From an uncultured Prevotellaceae bacterium (GTDB lineage Bacteria > Bacteroidota > Bacteroidia > Bacteroidales > Bacteroidaceae), in assembly GCA_900316685.1 (NCBI GenBank), contig ONDS01000025.1, positions 1 to 64,000 of the forward strand: a DNA stretch of 64,000 bases, given 5' to 3'. Made by a program: the position numbers and the translations under genes. This document shows positions 44,249 to 52,525 of this stretch, piece after piece. Numbering within the stretch: the first letter of the stretch is position 1; every line of letters starts with the position of its first letter. The notes beneath the pieces are model-generated. The model saw only the letters and a program-made list of their open reading frames with translations. It did no database searches and was not told the DNA's origin.

Positions 44249-45664
44249 CTATTCTTTGAACAGGTCTTCTGCCGTCACATGACTTTGCAAATCGTCAGAA
44301 TAGGAATTGCGAATGACTCCGGATGAAGACACCAGGGTCAGATGGACGGATTTGTTGGTCTTTGTGGCTTCTATGAATGAAGCACGTTTTTGCAGGAGAG
44401 CATGGTCATATGCCGAATCGATAGTGAAAGGGGCTTTCGTGTATTTCATCTCACAAAGGTTCACCACCTCGTCATTCCTATCGATGACCAAATCGATTTG
44501 TACTCCTGGCCTGTTGTCCGATGCTGCAAGAAACCACGAATACTCAGAGGTCAGGACACCACTAATGCCTAACCGTTCTTTGATCTGGCGGGAATGTAAT
44601 AGGCAGACACGCTCAAACGCCAGTCCTGCCCAACTGAAGAATTGGCCGCTTTCGTGTATTTTCGTCCATAAATGCTCGTCGTTTGCCGCGTTATCGATGA
44701 ACTTGAAGTAAAACAGGGTATAGTTGTCTATGAGTTGATAGATGGCATCCTTGCTCTTCTTTCCAAAGCATTGGTACTTGCGGATAAAGCCGCAGCTCTC
44801 CAAGTCTTTAAGTATAGTGGTTAATTTCCCATTACCCTCCTTATTTCCGTTGGCGATGATTTCGCTCCTTGACATGCCCACCTTTTTCTTGCTGAGAATT
44901 GTGATGGTATGGATATACGGCTCAGGATGATGGTAGAGCGAAGCATAGAGCTTGGAAAATTCGTCGCGTAATTCCCCGTCGCGGGCAAAGAACAATCGAT
45001 CGATGTTTTGTGACAACGACTTGCCGCGCTTCAACTTCGACCAATAAAATGGAACGCCACCCATAATCATGTAACATTCCAACAACTGTCTGTTGTTCAT
45101 GTCAATTTTCAAACTCTCCATGTATTTCTTGCATTCGTGAAGGGTGAAGGGCTGAAGATGAATGGAGTAGGTCACCCTGTTGTGCAAACCGCCATGGTGG
45201 TTGATAATCTTGTTGATAATCCACGACGTAGCAGAGCCACAGACGATGAGCAGGATGTCTTTCCGTGCCGAGGCGAACCCGTTCCAGAAATGTTCCAATG
45301 CGGAGAGAAAACCAGAACGGGGGGCGTCCATCCATGGGAGCTCATCGATAAAGACCACTTTCTTTTTCTCTGTGGAGGCTTTTAACAACTCTGTCAACAT
45401 GTCGAAAGCCTCAAGCCAATTGCTTGGCAATGGGGCTTTCGACATACCCTGTGAACGGAGTGACGATTGGAAATTCTGCAGTTGCGCCCTTGTGTTCTTG
45501 TTCGACAGACCGGTATGGGAAAAAGTGAAACGATAGTCGAAGGTCTCCCTGACAAGGAATGTCTTCCCGATACGTCGTCTACCGTACACTGCCACAAACT
45601 CTGAATACTCCGAATCATAAGCGGCTCTGAGATCCTCTTGCTCTTCTCTTCTTCCTATTAGCAT
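44249..45664 (-). CDS. NTPase with a C-terminal PD-(D/E)XK-like domain (ATPase_2/DUF234 type)
   Basis: 471 residues from the ATG at 45664 (MLIGRREEQEDLRAAYDSEY), the family start; an upstream in-frame ATG lies in the hairpin beyond the promoter. Walker A GRRRIGKT at 28-35, Walker B VVFIDELPW at 102-110, and sensor-like LLIVCGSATSW: the archaeal-type ATPase_2 family. A winged-helix-like middle follows. The C-terminus contains GVQIDLVIDRNDEVVNLCEM and KYTK, with the D...ExK pattern of PD-(D/E)XK nuclease folds. Such genes are patchy in Bacteroidetes, and their role is unproven (defence or mobile function are guesses). It is enclosed by two identical hairpins and two GC-rich repeats. Confidence 0.8.
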   Translation of the reverse strand: MLIGRREEQEDLRAAYDSEYSEFVAVYGRRRIGKTFLVRETFDYRFTFSHTGLSNKNTRAQLQNFQSSLRSQGMSKAPLPSNWLEAFDMLTELLKASTEKKKVVFIDELPWMDAPRSGFLSALEHFWNGFASARKDILLIVCGSATSWIINKIINHHGGLHNRVTYSIHLQPFTLHECKKYMESLKIDMNNRQLLECYMIMGGVPFYWSKLKRGKSLSQNIDRLFFARDGELRDEFSKLYASLYHHPEPYIHTITILSKKKVGMSRSEIIANGNKEGNGKLTTILKDLESCGFIRKYQCFGKKSKDAIYQLIDNYTLFYFKFIDNAANDEHLWTKIHESGQFFSWAGLAFERVCLLHSRQIKERLGISGVLTSEYSWFLAASDNRPGVQIDLVIDRNDEVVNLCEMKYTKAPFTIDSAYDHALLQKRASFIEATKTNKSVHLTLVSSSGVIRNSYSDDLQSHVTAEDLFKE

Positions 45665-45697
45665 GTTATAAACTTGATATGGTTGGTTTTCTGAGTG

Positions 45698-45705
45698 CAA
45701 AGATA
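45698..45705 (-). promoter_or_regulatory. -7 element of the hairpin-flanked NTPase gene
   Basis: Minus-strand TATCTTTG, 33 nt before the ATG at 45664. The upstream half of the promoter falls inside the hairpin at 45713-45771, so the hairpin could influence transcription. Confidence 0.55.
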
Positions 45706-45712
45706 GGCGTTT

Positions 45713-45771
45713 TATGTCAGAAACGTGCCAAATGTGCAAAAAAAAACCACATTTGGCACGTTTCTGACATA
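45713..45771. repeat. 59-bp perfect hairpin element, copy 2
   Basis: Same sequence and orientation as 44156-44214; the arms extend 3 bp further here (45710-45774). It lies just upstream of the NTPase -7 element. Confidence 0.95.
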
Positions 45772-45826
45772 AAAATCATGCTTCGGGTACACTGTTATCC
45801 TTCAGGTTTGATATGACCCACTCTAA

Positions 45827-45850
45827 CTCCCCCTGTAGGGGGAGGACCGG
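45827..45850. repeat. GC-rich palindrome related to 40465-40490
   Basis: CTCCCCC-TGTA-GGGGGAG hairpin followed by GACCGG, comparable with CTCCCTCCCTTCGGGAGGG and GCCGG at 40463-40486. No gene is visible in 45772-46135. Confidence 0.65.
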
Positions 45851-45881
45851 TTTGCCCTCCATCCATGGCATTCGCGCTGTA

Positions 45882-45909
45882 GGGGCGGTGCCGCCGTGCC
45901 CGCCCGCAA
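45882..45909. repeat. GC-rich 28-bp repeat, copy 2
   Basis: Identical to 44091-44118 over 28 nt and in the same orientation. It lies upstream of the NTPase gene and its hairpin. Confidence 0.9.
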
Positions 45910-46032
45910 ATGATGTCAAAATGGATGTTCCTATATGGAAATTGGCCAGATTGTGCAGCATAATATAATGTTGGGAAACCGACTGTTAACGCGATTTAAC
46001 AAATAGGGCGGGGTAAATGTGAAAATTTGTGT

Positions 46033-46040
46033 TAACTTTG
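46033..46040 (+). promoter_or_regulatory. -7 element upstream of the small exported protein gene
   Basis: TAACTTTG fits TAnnTTTG, 95 nt before the ATG at 46136. It may drive both that gene and the large protein 17 nt downstream. Confidence 0.5.
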
Positions 46041-46135
46041 TGGCGACTATTGACTTATCCAGACAATATGGCGAAAAAGGGTGAATCCGTACCCACGTTT
46101 CCGCCCACACGAAAACCTAAAAAACCTAACCCAAT

Positions 46136-46627
46136 ATGAAACATTCCTTCCAAAACCGCGGCAAAGGCTTCCGCCTGTCGCTCCTACTCACCGTCACGCT
46201 GCTGCTCTCCGCTGTCTTCGCAAGGGCGGAGGATAAGACGTGGCATCTCGTGACGGATGCCGGACAGGCAATTGAGATGAGCAGGGTATGCTCGTTGGTT
46301 GCCACCGACACCGAAGACACTTTTTCCGTCCTGGACGCTTCAGGCAATGTCCTGGCCAAGGGCGTGTCGAAAGCCACTTTCCAGATGATGGAACCTACAG
46401 GCATAGCGGAAACCCCCATACAGGGCAATATCCTCGAAAGCCTTGTCGACAATGTGCTCACGCTGATCGGGGCGGAGGGCGACATTGAGGTTTTCAACGG
46501 CAATGGTTCGAAAATGTTGGGCGTGAAAGCGACGGCTCGGGAAACCCGCATCAATGTGTCCCAATTCGCTCCAGGTGTCTACCTCTTGAAGTGTGGGAAG
46601 CAGACCTTCAAGTTCACCAAGAAATAA
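46136..46627 (+). CDS. Small exported protein with a T9SS-like C-terminal tail
   Basis: 163 residues. The N-terminus (KGFRLSLLLTVTLLLSAVFA followed by RAED) is a signal peptide. The middle is unknown. The last about 50 residues (TLIGAEGDIEVFNGNGSKML, then FAPGVYLLKCGKQTFKFTKK) resemble a type A T9SS C-terminal domain, with the GVYLLK-turn and basic end. Eighteen nt of spacing link it to the large protein that follows, so the pair is probably cotranscribed. No function can be assigned. Confidence 0.65.
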   Translation: MKHSFQNRGKGFRLSLLLTVTLLLSAVFARAEDKTWHLVTDAGQAIEMSRVCSLVATDTEDTFSVLDASGNVLAKGVSKATFQMMEPTGIAETPIQGNILESLVDNVLTLIGAEGDIEVFNGNGSKMLGVKATARETRINVSQFAPGVYLLKCGKQTFKFTKK

Positions 46628-46644
46628 CGTTAATATGTAGCGGT

Positions 46645-49600
46645 ATGAAAAAATATATTCTCACAGCAGTTTGTTTGTTGATGACATTGTCCCTGGCGGC
46701 CCAGACAGGACAGCCCGACGAAGCAACTTCCGTGCCAAGGGTGTTCGTCGACCTGGGCCTGCCCAGCGGCACGAAATGGGCGAACATGAATGTGGGTGCC
46801 ACCAGCCCGGAAGAATACGGCACTTATTTCGCCTGGGGCGAGACAGTGCCCAAAGACACATATACGTGGGACAATTACCTGTGCGCCGAGGCTACATGTG
46901 GCACGGCGGGCGATCCCGTCTTCGCCCTTGTAGGGAGCAAGGCCGACATAGCGGCAACCAAGTTCGACGCTGCCATGATCCTTTGGGGTCCTTCATGGCG
47001 TATGCCTACGGCCGAGCAGGTAGAGGAACTCGCTTCCAACTGTTCGTCGACGCTGGTGACCATCAACGGCGTGCAATGCAGGAAATTAGTATCGCATATC
47101 AACGGCAATGAGATCATCTTCCCCTTGGCCGGTGCCCGATGGTTCGACACCCTTGCCTACGAAGGAACCGTGGGCTATTATTGGTCGTCCACCTTGCGGG
47201 CGGGCGGATATGTGAGCCCCGGCAGATTGATAGTGAGAGAGGATACGCATGGCTGGGGATGGAGCATGGGAGGTGAGAACGACCGTTTTACCGCCTTCCC
47301 TGTCCGTGCGGTCTACGTCGAGAATGCCGTCGAGGAGAGCACGCTCTCATTGAACAATTTCTCCGTCGTCTTCAACGATGGCGGCACCCCGGAAATGGTC
47401 GCGTCGACCGTGACCTTCCAGGGCGACGGGAGTGGCGACAGCTATTCGCTGTCGTCGGACGGACAACAGGCGTATGACCCTGCCTTTGACATCAGCAAGG
47501 TCTCCTACATCACCCGCAAGAGCATAGGACATATAGCACTGCCCGAATCTGCAGCGGTGAGTGAGAACGACCTGACCATCACTGTGGATGGCGACACCGC
47601 TGCCGTGGATGACCATGGCAATTATGATGACGCGGGAAGCACCTTCGTGGCAACCAACGCCGACGGCGAGATTGTCTACATGAACATCGCGTCCGTGGGG
47701 GATGATGCCAATGCCGTGGGTGCCAACCTCGACGCCAAGGAGTCGGCCCTTACCCTGATGCTGCCTTTGGTGCCCAATATCTTCGTGGCTTTCGACGACG
47801 AATACCTGCCCGGACTGAAGGAAATGCTCTGGGATGTGGAGGAGGTGAAACAACTTGCCGCCGCCATTGACCGTTCGGTGGCAAAATACGGATACACCGA
47901 CTTCGGCGAGATTAGCGCCGAGGCCACTGCCGCGAGGAACAAGGTCAGCCAGCTGCTCCATTTAGATAAACTGGCGGAGAAACAGGCCAAGGCCGCGTCA
48001 AGGACAGGCGTGAGATCGATGCCCAAGGCCTCCGGCTCCACGGAGTCGCCCTTCATAGCCAATAAATATGGCTATGGCGGTCTTCAGGTGGAAATCACCG
48101 ACAGCGAGAAGAAGCAATTTTACCAACCCCACAACGTCACTGGGTATAACTGCGAGGTGACAGCCTATAATTACAACCGTTTCGCCTATTCGAGCATGGT
48201 GAAGGGAAAGTACGATGCGGAGACCAATACCTATTACATCCCTGACCTGGGCGACGATTACGATTACTACAAGAACATCCTCAAGCCCCAGAAGGTCAGC
48301 ACCTTCATGAGCACGTTCACTTCCTTTAAATATGATGACCTCGAACGCTTGGGCCAGTTCCTGGAGGAATCCGCCGACCTCCTGCAAGGGGATATATGGT
48401 TCGACGAGATGCACTGGAGCGACGAGAAGAAAACGGCCTATTTCGACATCACCGCCCAGGATGACGCCATCGTCTTGCTCTTCCCCCGCGGCAACGACTA
48501 CATGATGGTCTATAACATCCTGCAGTCGGTGGTCAAGCCTGTCGTCAAGATGATCTCCAAAAAAGCATCCAAACAGTTGGACAGCGACGTGGTGATACCT
48601 GTATTGTGTGAGAACTTGTTTGGCGACCCTGACTATATGCTGAATCTGAAAAGTGTGCTGGATGATCCCGAACTCGGCGCTTTAGAGAAAATTGAAGAAA
48701 TAATGAGTATCACCTGGCCCAAGTTGCTCAAGGGGATAGATAAGGTGTTCCAGAGCAATATCGACAGTGCCATCAAGGAATCGTTCACGGAATTTGTCGA
48801 TAAAACCGTCGATGAGGTCGGAGGCTATGATGCTGCGCAAGACTGGAAAGTAGTGAAAGGCGCTTTCAAATACCTGAGTTGGGTAAAGAAGATAGGAGAT
48901 GTCGTCACGGGTACCCTTGGCACGTTTTTCGAGGACAACGCCGTCTATCCCGTCTACTGGGATGCCGACGGACAGTTCGTCCTGGAGCGGGATGCCGTGA
49001 GTGTCGGCGAAGGAGAGAGTGTGAAGGTGCGGATACTCGTGGGAAGCGGCTCCTACTCATGGGAATCGTCCGATGCCAGCGTGGTGACGGCGAAGGGCAG
49101 TTATGACAAGGTGGAAATCATCGGCGTGGATGCCGGAACGGCCACCGTCACGGTCAGAGACCGGATAGCACAGAAATCGGCCAGGATAACCGTCACCGTC
49201 ACCGGTATCCAGACCTTTGCTCTGTCGGAGTCGACGGTGACCGTGCCCGTGTACGAAGACCGGACGGTCTCGATAGCGCGGGGCGACGGGCCATTCCACG
49301 TTTCGGGCGGCGACAAGAAAATTGCCGTAGCCACGTTGGGCAAGGGAAGTCAAAACAGGTCGATAGTCATCTCGGGCGTATCCGAAGGTACCACCACCTT
49401 CAATGTTTTCAATGAGGCGACGGCCCAGACCTTGCCACTCACGGTCGAAGTGACAGGCGACAATGTAACCGTCACCGACGAGCGGATCGTCGATCTGGGA
49501 TTGAGCGTGAAATGGGCCAACTGCAATGTAGGCGCCAACGAGCCGCAGGACTATGGTGATTATTTCGCCTGGGGCGAAGTGACACCAAAACAGTCTTTCA

Positions 49601-50751
49601 GTGCCAACAACTACCAATATTATTCCAATGGCACCTTCGTGGATATAGGAAGCGACATCAGTGGAACACAATACGATGCCGCCACGCACAATATGGGTGA
49701 GGGCTGGCGGATGCCCACCAAGGCGGAGTATGAGGAGCTCATCAGTAAATGCCAATGGATATTTGTCAATTTCCGCGGCCAGAGAGGGTGGAAAGTGACG
49801 GGTCCCAACGGCAACATGATCTTCCTGCCCGCTGCGGGAAGCATGTTGTATGATTGGAACGAGGATGAGTCTATCAACGGCTTCTACTGGTCGTCGAATG
49901 TTGCCGACAACAACCGTGAGGTACATACCTTGTTCACCACTATGAGAGATTACAAGATGTATTACAGCCACATGAACCGTTTCGAGGGACGGACCATCAG
50001 AGCCGTCACAGCAAACGAGGCCGCTCCGCCCGACTATCCCGTCGAGACCGAGACCTTCACCGTCAACGGTGTGTCGTTCACCATGGTGGCTGTCGAGGGC
50101 GGCACGTTCTGGATGGGTGCGGCGGACGATGACGGAGAAGCCGACAGCGACGAGCGACCGCGCCATGAAGTGACGCTGAGTAGTTTTGCCATCGGCCAAA
50201 CCGAGGTGACGCAGGCTCTCTGGCAGGCGGTCATGGGCAGCAACCCCTCTGATTTCCAAGGCGCCGACCATCCAGTGGAAAAAGTGTCGTGGAATGACTG
50301 TCAGGAGTTCATCACCAAGCTGAACGCCCTCACGGGTCGCACGTTCCGCCTGCCCACCGAGGCGGAGTGGGAATATGCGGCACGCGGCGGCCAAAACTCC
50401 CACGGCTATAAGTACGCGGGCGGCAACGACATCGACGAGGTGGCATGGTATGAGAACAATGCCGATTATGTCGAGGTCAGGGGCACCCGCCCGGTCGCTC
50501 AGAAAAAAGCCAACGAACTGGGTCTCTACGACATGAGCGGCAATGTGTGGGAGTGGTGTCAGGACTGGTACAGCAGCAGCTATTACAGCAACTCGCCTGC
50601 AGTGAACCCCTGCAACACGACTTCGGCCTCCCACCGCGTGTACCGCGGCGGCAGCTGGTCTGACGACGCCTGGTACTGTCGGGTGTCGCGCCGCTACGGC
50701 AGCTTCCCTGCCGACCGCGGCCGCTACCTCGGCTTGCGCCTCGCCCTATAG
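46645..50751 (+). CDS. Large exported protein: two Fib_succ_major-like domains and a C-terminal FGE/lectin-like domain (candidate DGR target)
   Basis: 1,368 residues from the ATG at 46645, which opens a signal peptide (MKKYILTAVCLLMTLSLAAQ). Residues about 35-224 and 949-1122 are two copies of a domain with VDLGLPSGTKWANMNVGA, YFAWGE, WRMPTAEQVEEL and FYWSS-type motifs, as in the Fibrobacter major paralogous family. Residues about 785-935 look like Ig/BIG2-type strands. Residues about 1136-1368 are a formylglycine-enzyme/sulfatase-modifying-factor fold: FTMVAVEGGTFWMGA, RLPTEAEWEYAARGG, LYDMSGNVWEWCQDWY, and RGGSWSDDAWYCRVSRRYGS to the end. The C-terminal position and composition match DGR variable regions of this fold. 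There is no T9SS tail. Surface display and ligand binding are inferred. Confidence 0.8.
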   Translation: MKKYILTAVCLLMTLSLAAQTGQPDEATSVPRVFVDLGLPSGTKWANMNVGATSPEEYGTYFAWGETVPKDTYTWDNYLCAEATCGTAGDPVFALVGSKADIAATKFDAAMILWGPSWRMPTAEQVEELASNCSSTLVTINGVQCRKLVSHINGNEIIFPLAGARWFDTLAYEGTVGYYWSSTLRAGGYVSPGRLIVREDTHGWGWSMGGENDRFTAFPVRAVYVENAVEESTLSLNNFSVVFNDGGTPEMVASTVTFQGDGSGDSYSLSSDGQQAYDPAFDISKVSYITRKSIGHIALPESAAVSENDLTITVDGDTAAVDDHGNYDDAGSTFVATNADGEIVYMNIASVGDDANAVGANLDAKESALTLMLPLVPNIFVAFDDEYLPGLKEMLWDVEEVKQLAAAIDRSVAKYGYTDFGEISAEATAARNKVSQLLHLDKLAEKQAKAASRTGVRSMPKASGSTESPFIANKYGYGGLQVEITDSEKKQFYQPHNVTGYNCEVTAYNYNRFAYSSMVKGKYDAETNTYYIPDLGDDYDYYKNILKPQKVSTFMSTFTSFKYDDLERLGQFLEESADLLQGDIWFDEMHWSDEKKTAYFDITAQDDAIVLLFPRGNDYMMVYNILQSVVKPVVKMISKKASKQLDSDVVIPVLCENLFGDPDYMLNLKSVLDDPELGALEKIEEIMSITWPKLLKGIDKVFQSNIDSAIKESFTEFVDKTVDEVGGYDAAQDWKVVKGAFKYLSWVKKIGDVVTGTLGTFFEDNAVYPVYWDADGQFVLERDAVSVGEGESVKVRILVGSGSYSWESSDASVVTAKGSYDKVEIIGVDAGTATVTVRDRIAQKSARITVTVTGIQTFALSESTVTVPVYEDRTVSIARGDGPFHVSGGDKKIAVATLGKGSQNRSIVISGVSEGTTTFNVFNEATAQTLPLTVEVTGDNVTVTDERIVDLGLSVKWANCNVGANEPQDYGDYFAWGEVTPKQSFSANNYQYYSNGTFVDIGSDISGTQYDAATHNMGEGWRMPTKAEYEELISKCQWIFVNFRGQRGWKVTGPNGNMIFLPAAGSMLYDWNEDESINGFYWSSNVADNNREVHTLFTTMRDYKMYYSHMNRFEGRTIRAVTANEAAPPDYPVETETFTVNGVSFTMVAVEGGTFWMGAADDDGEADSDERPRHEVTLSSFAIGQTEVTQALWQAVMGSNPSDFQGADHPVEKVSWNDCQEFITKLNALTGRTFRLPTEAEWEYAARGGQNSHGYKYAGGNDIDEVAWYENNADYVEVRGTRPVAQKKANELGLYDMSGNVWEWCQDWYSSSYYSNSPAVNPCNTTSASHRVYRGGSWSDDAWYCRVSRRYGSFPADRGRYLGLRLAL
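50630..50748 (+). other. Candidate DGR variable region (VR)
   Basis: The last 40 codons hold RVYRGGSWSDDAWYCRVSRR, then YGSFPADRGRYLGLRLAL. In DGR targets of this fold, the Asn-rich template (AAC codons) is mutated at adenines. Here, at the positions that would be Asn in a template-like FGE end, most codons are NNC (TAC, GAC, GAC, TAC, CGC, TAC, GGC, AGC, TTC, GCC, GAC, GGC, CGC, TAC, CTC), as A-to-N change of AAC would give. The GC-rich invariant end (GGCTTGCGCCTCGCC) would be the mutagenic-homing boundary. No template copy is seen in the window. Confidence 0.5.
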
Positions 50752-50776
50752 TGTTCCCCTTTTCAGAATAAAAGAA

Positions 50777-50852
50777 AACAGGTTTTGTGGGGTGCGCAAA
50801 AGCAGGCGGCCCATAAAAGGCCGCCGCAAAAGCGCACCCCATAAAACCTGTT
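50777..50852 (+). other. Long hairpin just downstream of the candidate VR
   Basis: AACAGGTTTT (50777-50786), a G-T wobble and TGGGGTGCGC (50788-50797) pair with GCGCACCCCA (50832-50841) and AAAACCTGTT (50843-50852). Inside, a symmetric A4/A4 loop leads to GC plus GGCGGCC (50805-50811) paired with GGCCGCC (50819-50825). No T-run follows, so a plain intrinsic terminator is unlikely. DGRs such as that of phage BPP-1 need a hairpin shortly after the VR. Confidence 0.75.
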
Positions 50853-50873
50853 GGCAAAAAGATAGATACATAC

Positions 50874-51023
50874 ATGCAATTCAAATTCTTCTCCATTCCC
50901 GCAGCATCGCCCGAACCAAGCGAGGGCGAACTTAACAAATTTCTCCGCTCGCACCGCGTGCTCAACGTGGAACGCCATTTCCAGACAGACAAAGACTATT
51001 CTATTGACAAGGGGAATGCCTAA
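50874..51023 (+). pseudogene. N-terminal remnant of a DGR accessory protein-like gene
   Basis: 49 codons: MQFKFFSIPAASPEPSEGEL, NKFLRSHRVLNVERHFQTDK, then DYSIDKGNA and stop. The pattern FFSIP...ELNxFLRSHRVLxVER is what I recall as the start of the HRDC-type accessory protein encoded between VR and reverse transcriptase in many DGRs, which is normally well over 100 residues. The match ends where the family continues with an aromatic SYWALxVEY-like stretch, so it looks cut off by a deletion. GTTCCCCTTTTC occurs both just before (50753-50764) and after (51047-51058) this block. Confidence 0.5.
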
Positions 51024-51087
51024 GTAGGACTATACAGTCTCGAAAGGGGTTCCCCTTTTCCTTTCCATGTCATATACTTACCGTTCA

Positions 51088-51129
51088 GCATTCATGAAAA
51101 ATTCGTGTCCAATTGATGGCAATTCGCGT
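51088..51129. repeat. 42-bp repeat flanking the DUF4143 gene, copy 1
   Basis: Matches 52526-52567 in 39 of 42 positions, same orientation. The shared core is GTCCAATTGATGGCAATTCG. The copies enclose the NTPase gene at 51157-52296. Confidence 0.85.
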
Positions 51130-51156
51130 AAGAGGACTCATCCTATCGTTTCCCGT

Positions 51157-52296
51157 TCAGAATACCTCCCCGTCCCAAAGGGCTTTCAGGAAGTCAAGGA
51201 CATAGATGAGTTCCACATCTGCTGACCTGCGGGTAATGGGGTCGAGAGACACGATGACCAGACGGCAGTCGGGATGCTCCTCCTTGAAGGCTTTGAGCCC
51301 TTTCTTGTGCTTGTTTTCCACATGCTCGGTCGACTTGATCTCGATGGCCACCTTCGCATCGCCAATCACGATGTCCACCTCTTTCTTGTCGTATGTATGC
51401 CAATAGGATATGGTGTCACGCTTGTCGTTATAACCTTTGTAGGCGACAACCTCCTGTACCAACAGATGCTCGAAGGCATGGCCATAGGCGTCGGTGCCCC
51501 GCCTGAGAGTGTGGCGCCCCATCAGGTAGTTGGCCAGTCCTACGTCGAAATAATAGAAACGGGGAGCCTGCACAACCCTACGCTTGATTTCCTTCCTGTA
51601 AGCAGGAATCTCATAGCCGATGAGCGTATCGTAGAGTATCTGGAAATACGACTTGACCGTTTTTGCCGACACACCGCAATCGGAGGCTATATTGGAATAG
51701 TTCAACATCTCGCCATCGGAAATGGCGGCTATCTCCATAAAACGTTCAAAAGCATCGAGTTCCCTCACTTCGCCTTCTTCACGGATTTCTTCATCCAGAT
51801 ACACCTTCACATAACCCGAGAGTCGTTTGGTGGCATCCTCCACCATATAATGACGGGGAATCATGCCGTTCTGCACGGCACGGTCTATCTGGAAGTCGGT
51901 CACCTCGGGCCATACCAGGGGATAGAGCGTCTCCGGTATGGCACGACCACCAAGTGTGTTGGCTCCTGAGCGTTTGAGCTTTCTCGCACTCGAACCACTG
52001 AGGATGAAGAATAGGCCTCTTTCCACCATCAGAGAATGAACCACATCCAGCAATTCAGGGATTTTCTGAATCTCATCGACAATCACCAGTGTACCTGCAG
52101 GCTTATGCTGAAGTGCGTCCCATAGGGCGTTGGGATTACGCTTTAGGGATCTTCTTAAGTTGGGGTTGAGCAAATCGTAATAGACAGCCCCTGCAAAACG
52201 CTCCTTCAGCAAGGTTGACTTCCCCGTCTGGCGTGCTCCGAACAGGAACATTCCTTCATCCAGCTTGCTCTCAATATTGAAAATCCGTTTGTACAT
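51157..52296 (-). CDS. AAA NTPase with DUF4143, PD-(D/E)XK-like C-terminus
   Basis: 379 residues. Walker A GARQTGKST at 20-28, Walker B LVIVDEIQKIPELL at 70-83, sensor ILSGSSARKLKRSGANTLGG: the AAA_14 family. The DUF4143 part (a winged-helix stretch with YSNIASDCGVSAKTVKSYF) ends in KKEVDIVIGDAKVAIEIKST, a D...ExK pattern of PD-(D/E)XK folds. Members are widespread and numerous in Bacteroidetes; their role is unknown. The family differs from the 44.2-kb NTPase, so the two are not duplicates. It opposes the neighbouring genes, is flanked by a 42-bp repeat pair and has a hairpin leader. Confidence 0.88.
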   Translation of the reverse strand: MYKRIFNIESKLDEGMFLFGARQTGKSTLLKERFAGAVYYDLLNPNLRRSLKRNPNALWDALQHKPAGTLVIVDEIQKIPELLDVVHSLMVERGLFFILSGSSARKLKRSGANTLGGRAIPETLYPLVWPEVTDFQIDRAVQNGMIPRHYMVEDATKRLSGYVKVYLDEEIREEGEVRELDAFERFMEIAAISDGEMLNYSNIASDCGVSAKTVKSYFQILYDTLIGYEIPAYRKEIKRRVVQAPRFYYFDVGLANYLMGRHTLRRGTDAYGHAFEHLLVQEVVAYKGYNDKRDTISYWHTYDKKEVDIVIGDAKVAIEIKSTEHVENKHKKGLKAFKEEHPDCRLVIVSLDPITRRSADVELIYVLDFLKALWDGEVF

Positions 52297-52316
52297 ATCT
52301 CATTAATTTTGATGCT

Positions 52317-52388
52317 ATACTTCCGATTTTTCCATAAAAATCGGGAGTATGGTCACGACTTTCGCAACTTTTTATGGGTGCAAAGATA
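52317..52388 (-). promoter_or_regulatory. DUF4143 gene promoter and leader hairpin
   Basis: Minus-strand TATCTTTG (52388 to 52381) is the -7 element. Between it and the ATG at 52296 lies a 15-bp hairpin: ATACTTCCGATTTTT (52317-52331) with AAAAATCGGGAGTAT (52336-52350), one wobble, 4-nt loop. It would form in the transcript leader about 20 nt before the start codon and could affect translation. Confidence 0.6.
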
Positions 52389-52525
52389 TATTTTTTTGCC
52401 GGAAAAGCAAGTGGAAAGTGAAGGAATCTTTGTTTCACAGCCTGTTTTAACACACTTTAAGGGAAACGGAGTGCATCGCCGCTTACAATAATGTATTATT
52501 TACTGCAAGTTTAATCGTGAATTAA

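Noticed and set aside
50777-50852. Template repeat (TR) of the DGR
   Set aside because: The sequence is a self-complementary hairpin and does not resemble the candidate VR; no other TR-like copy of 50630-50748 was found by eye in the window.
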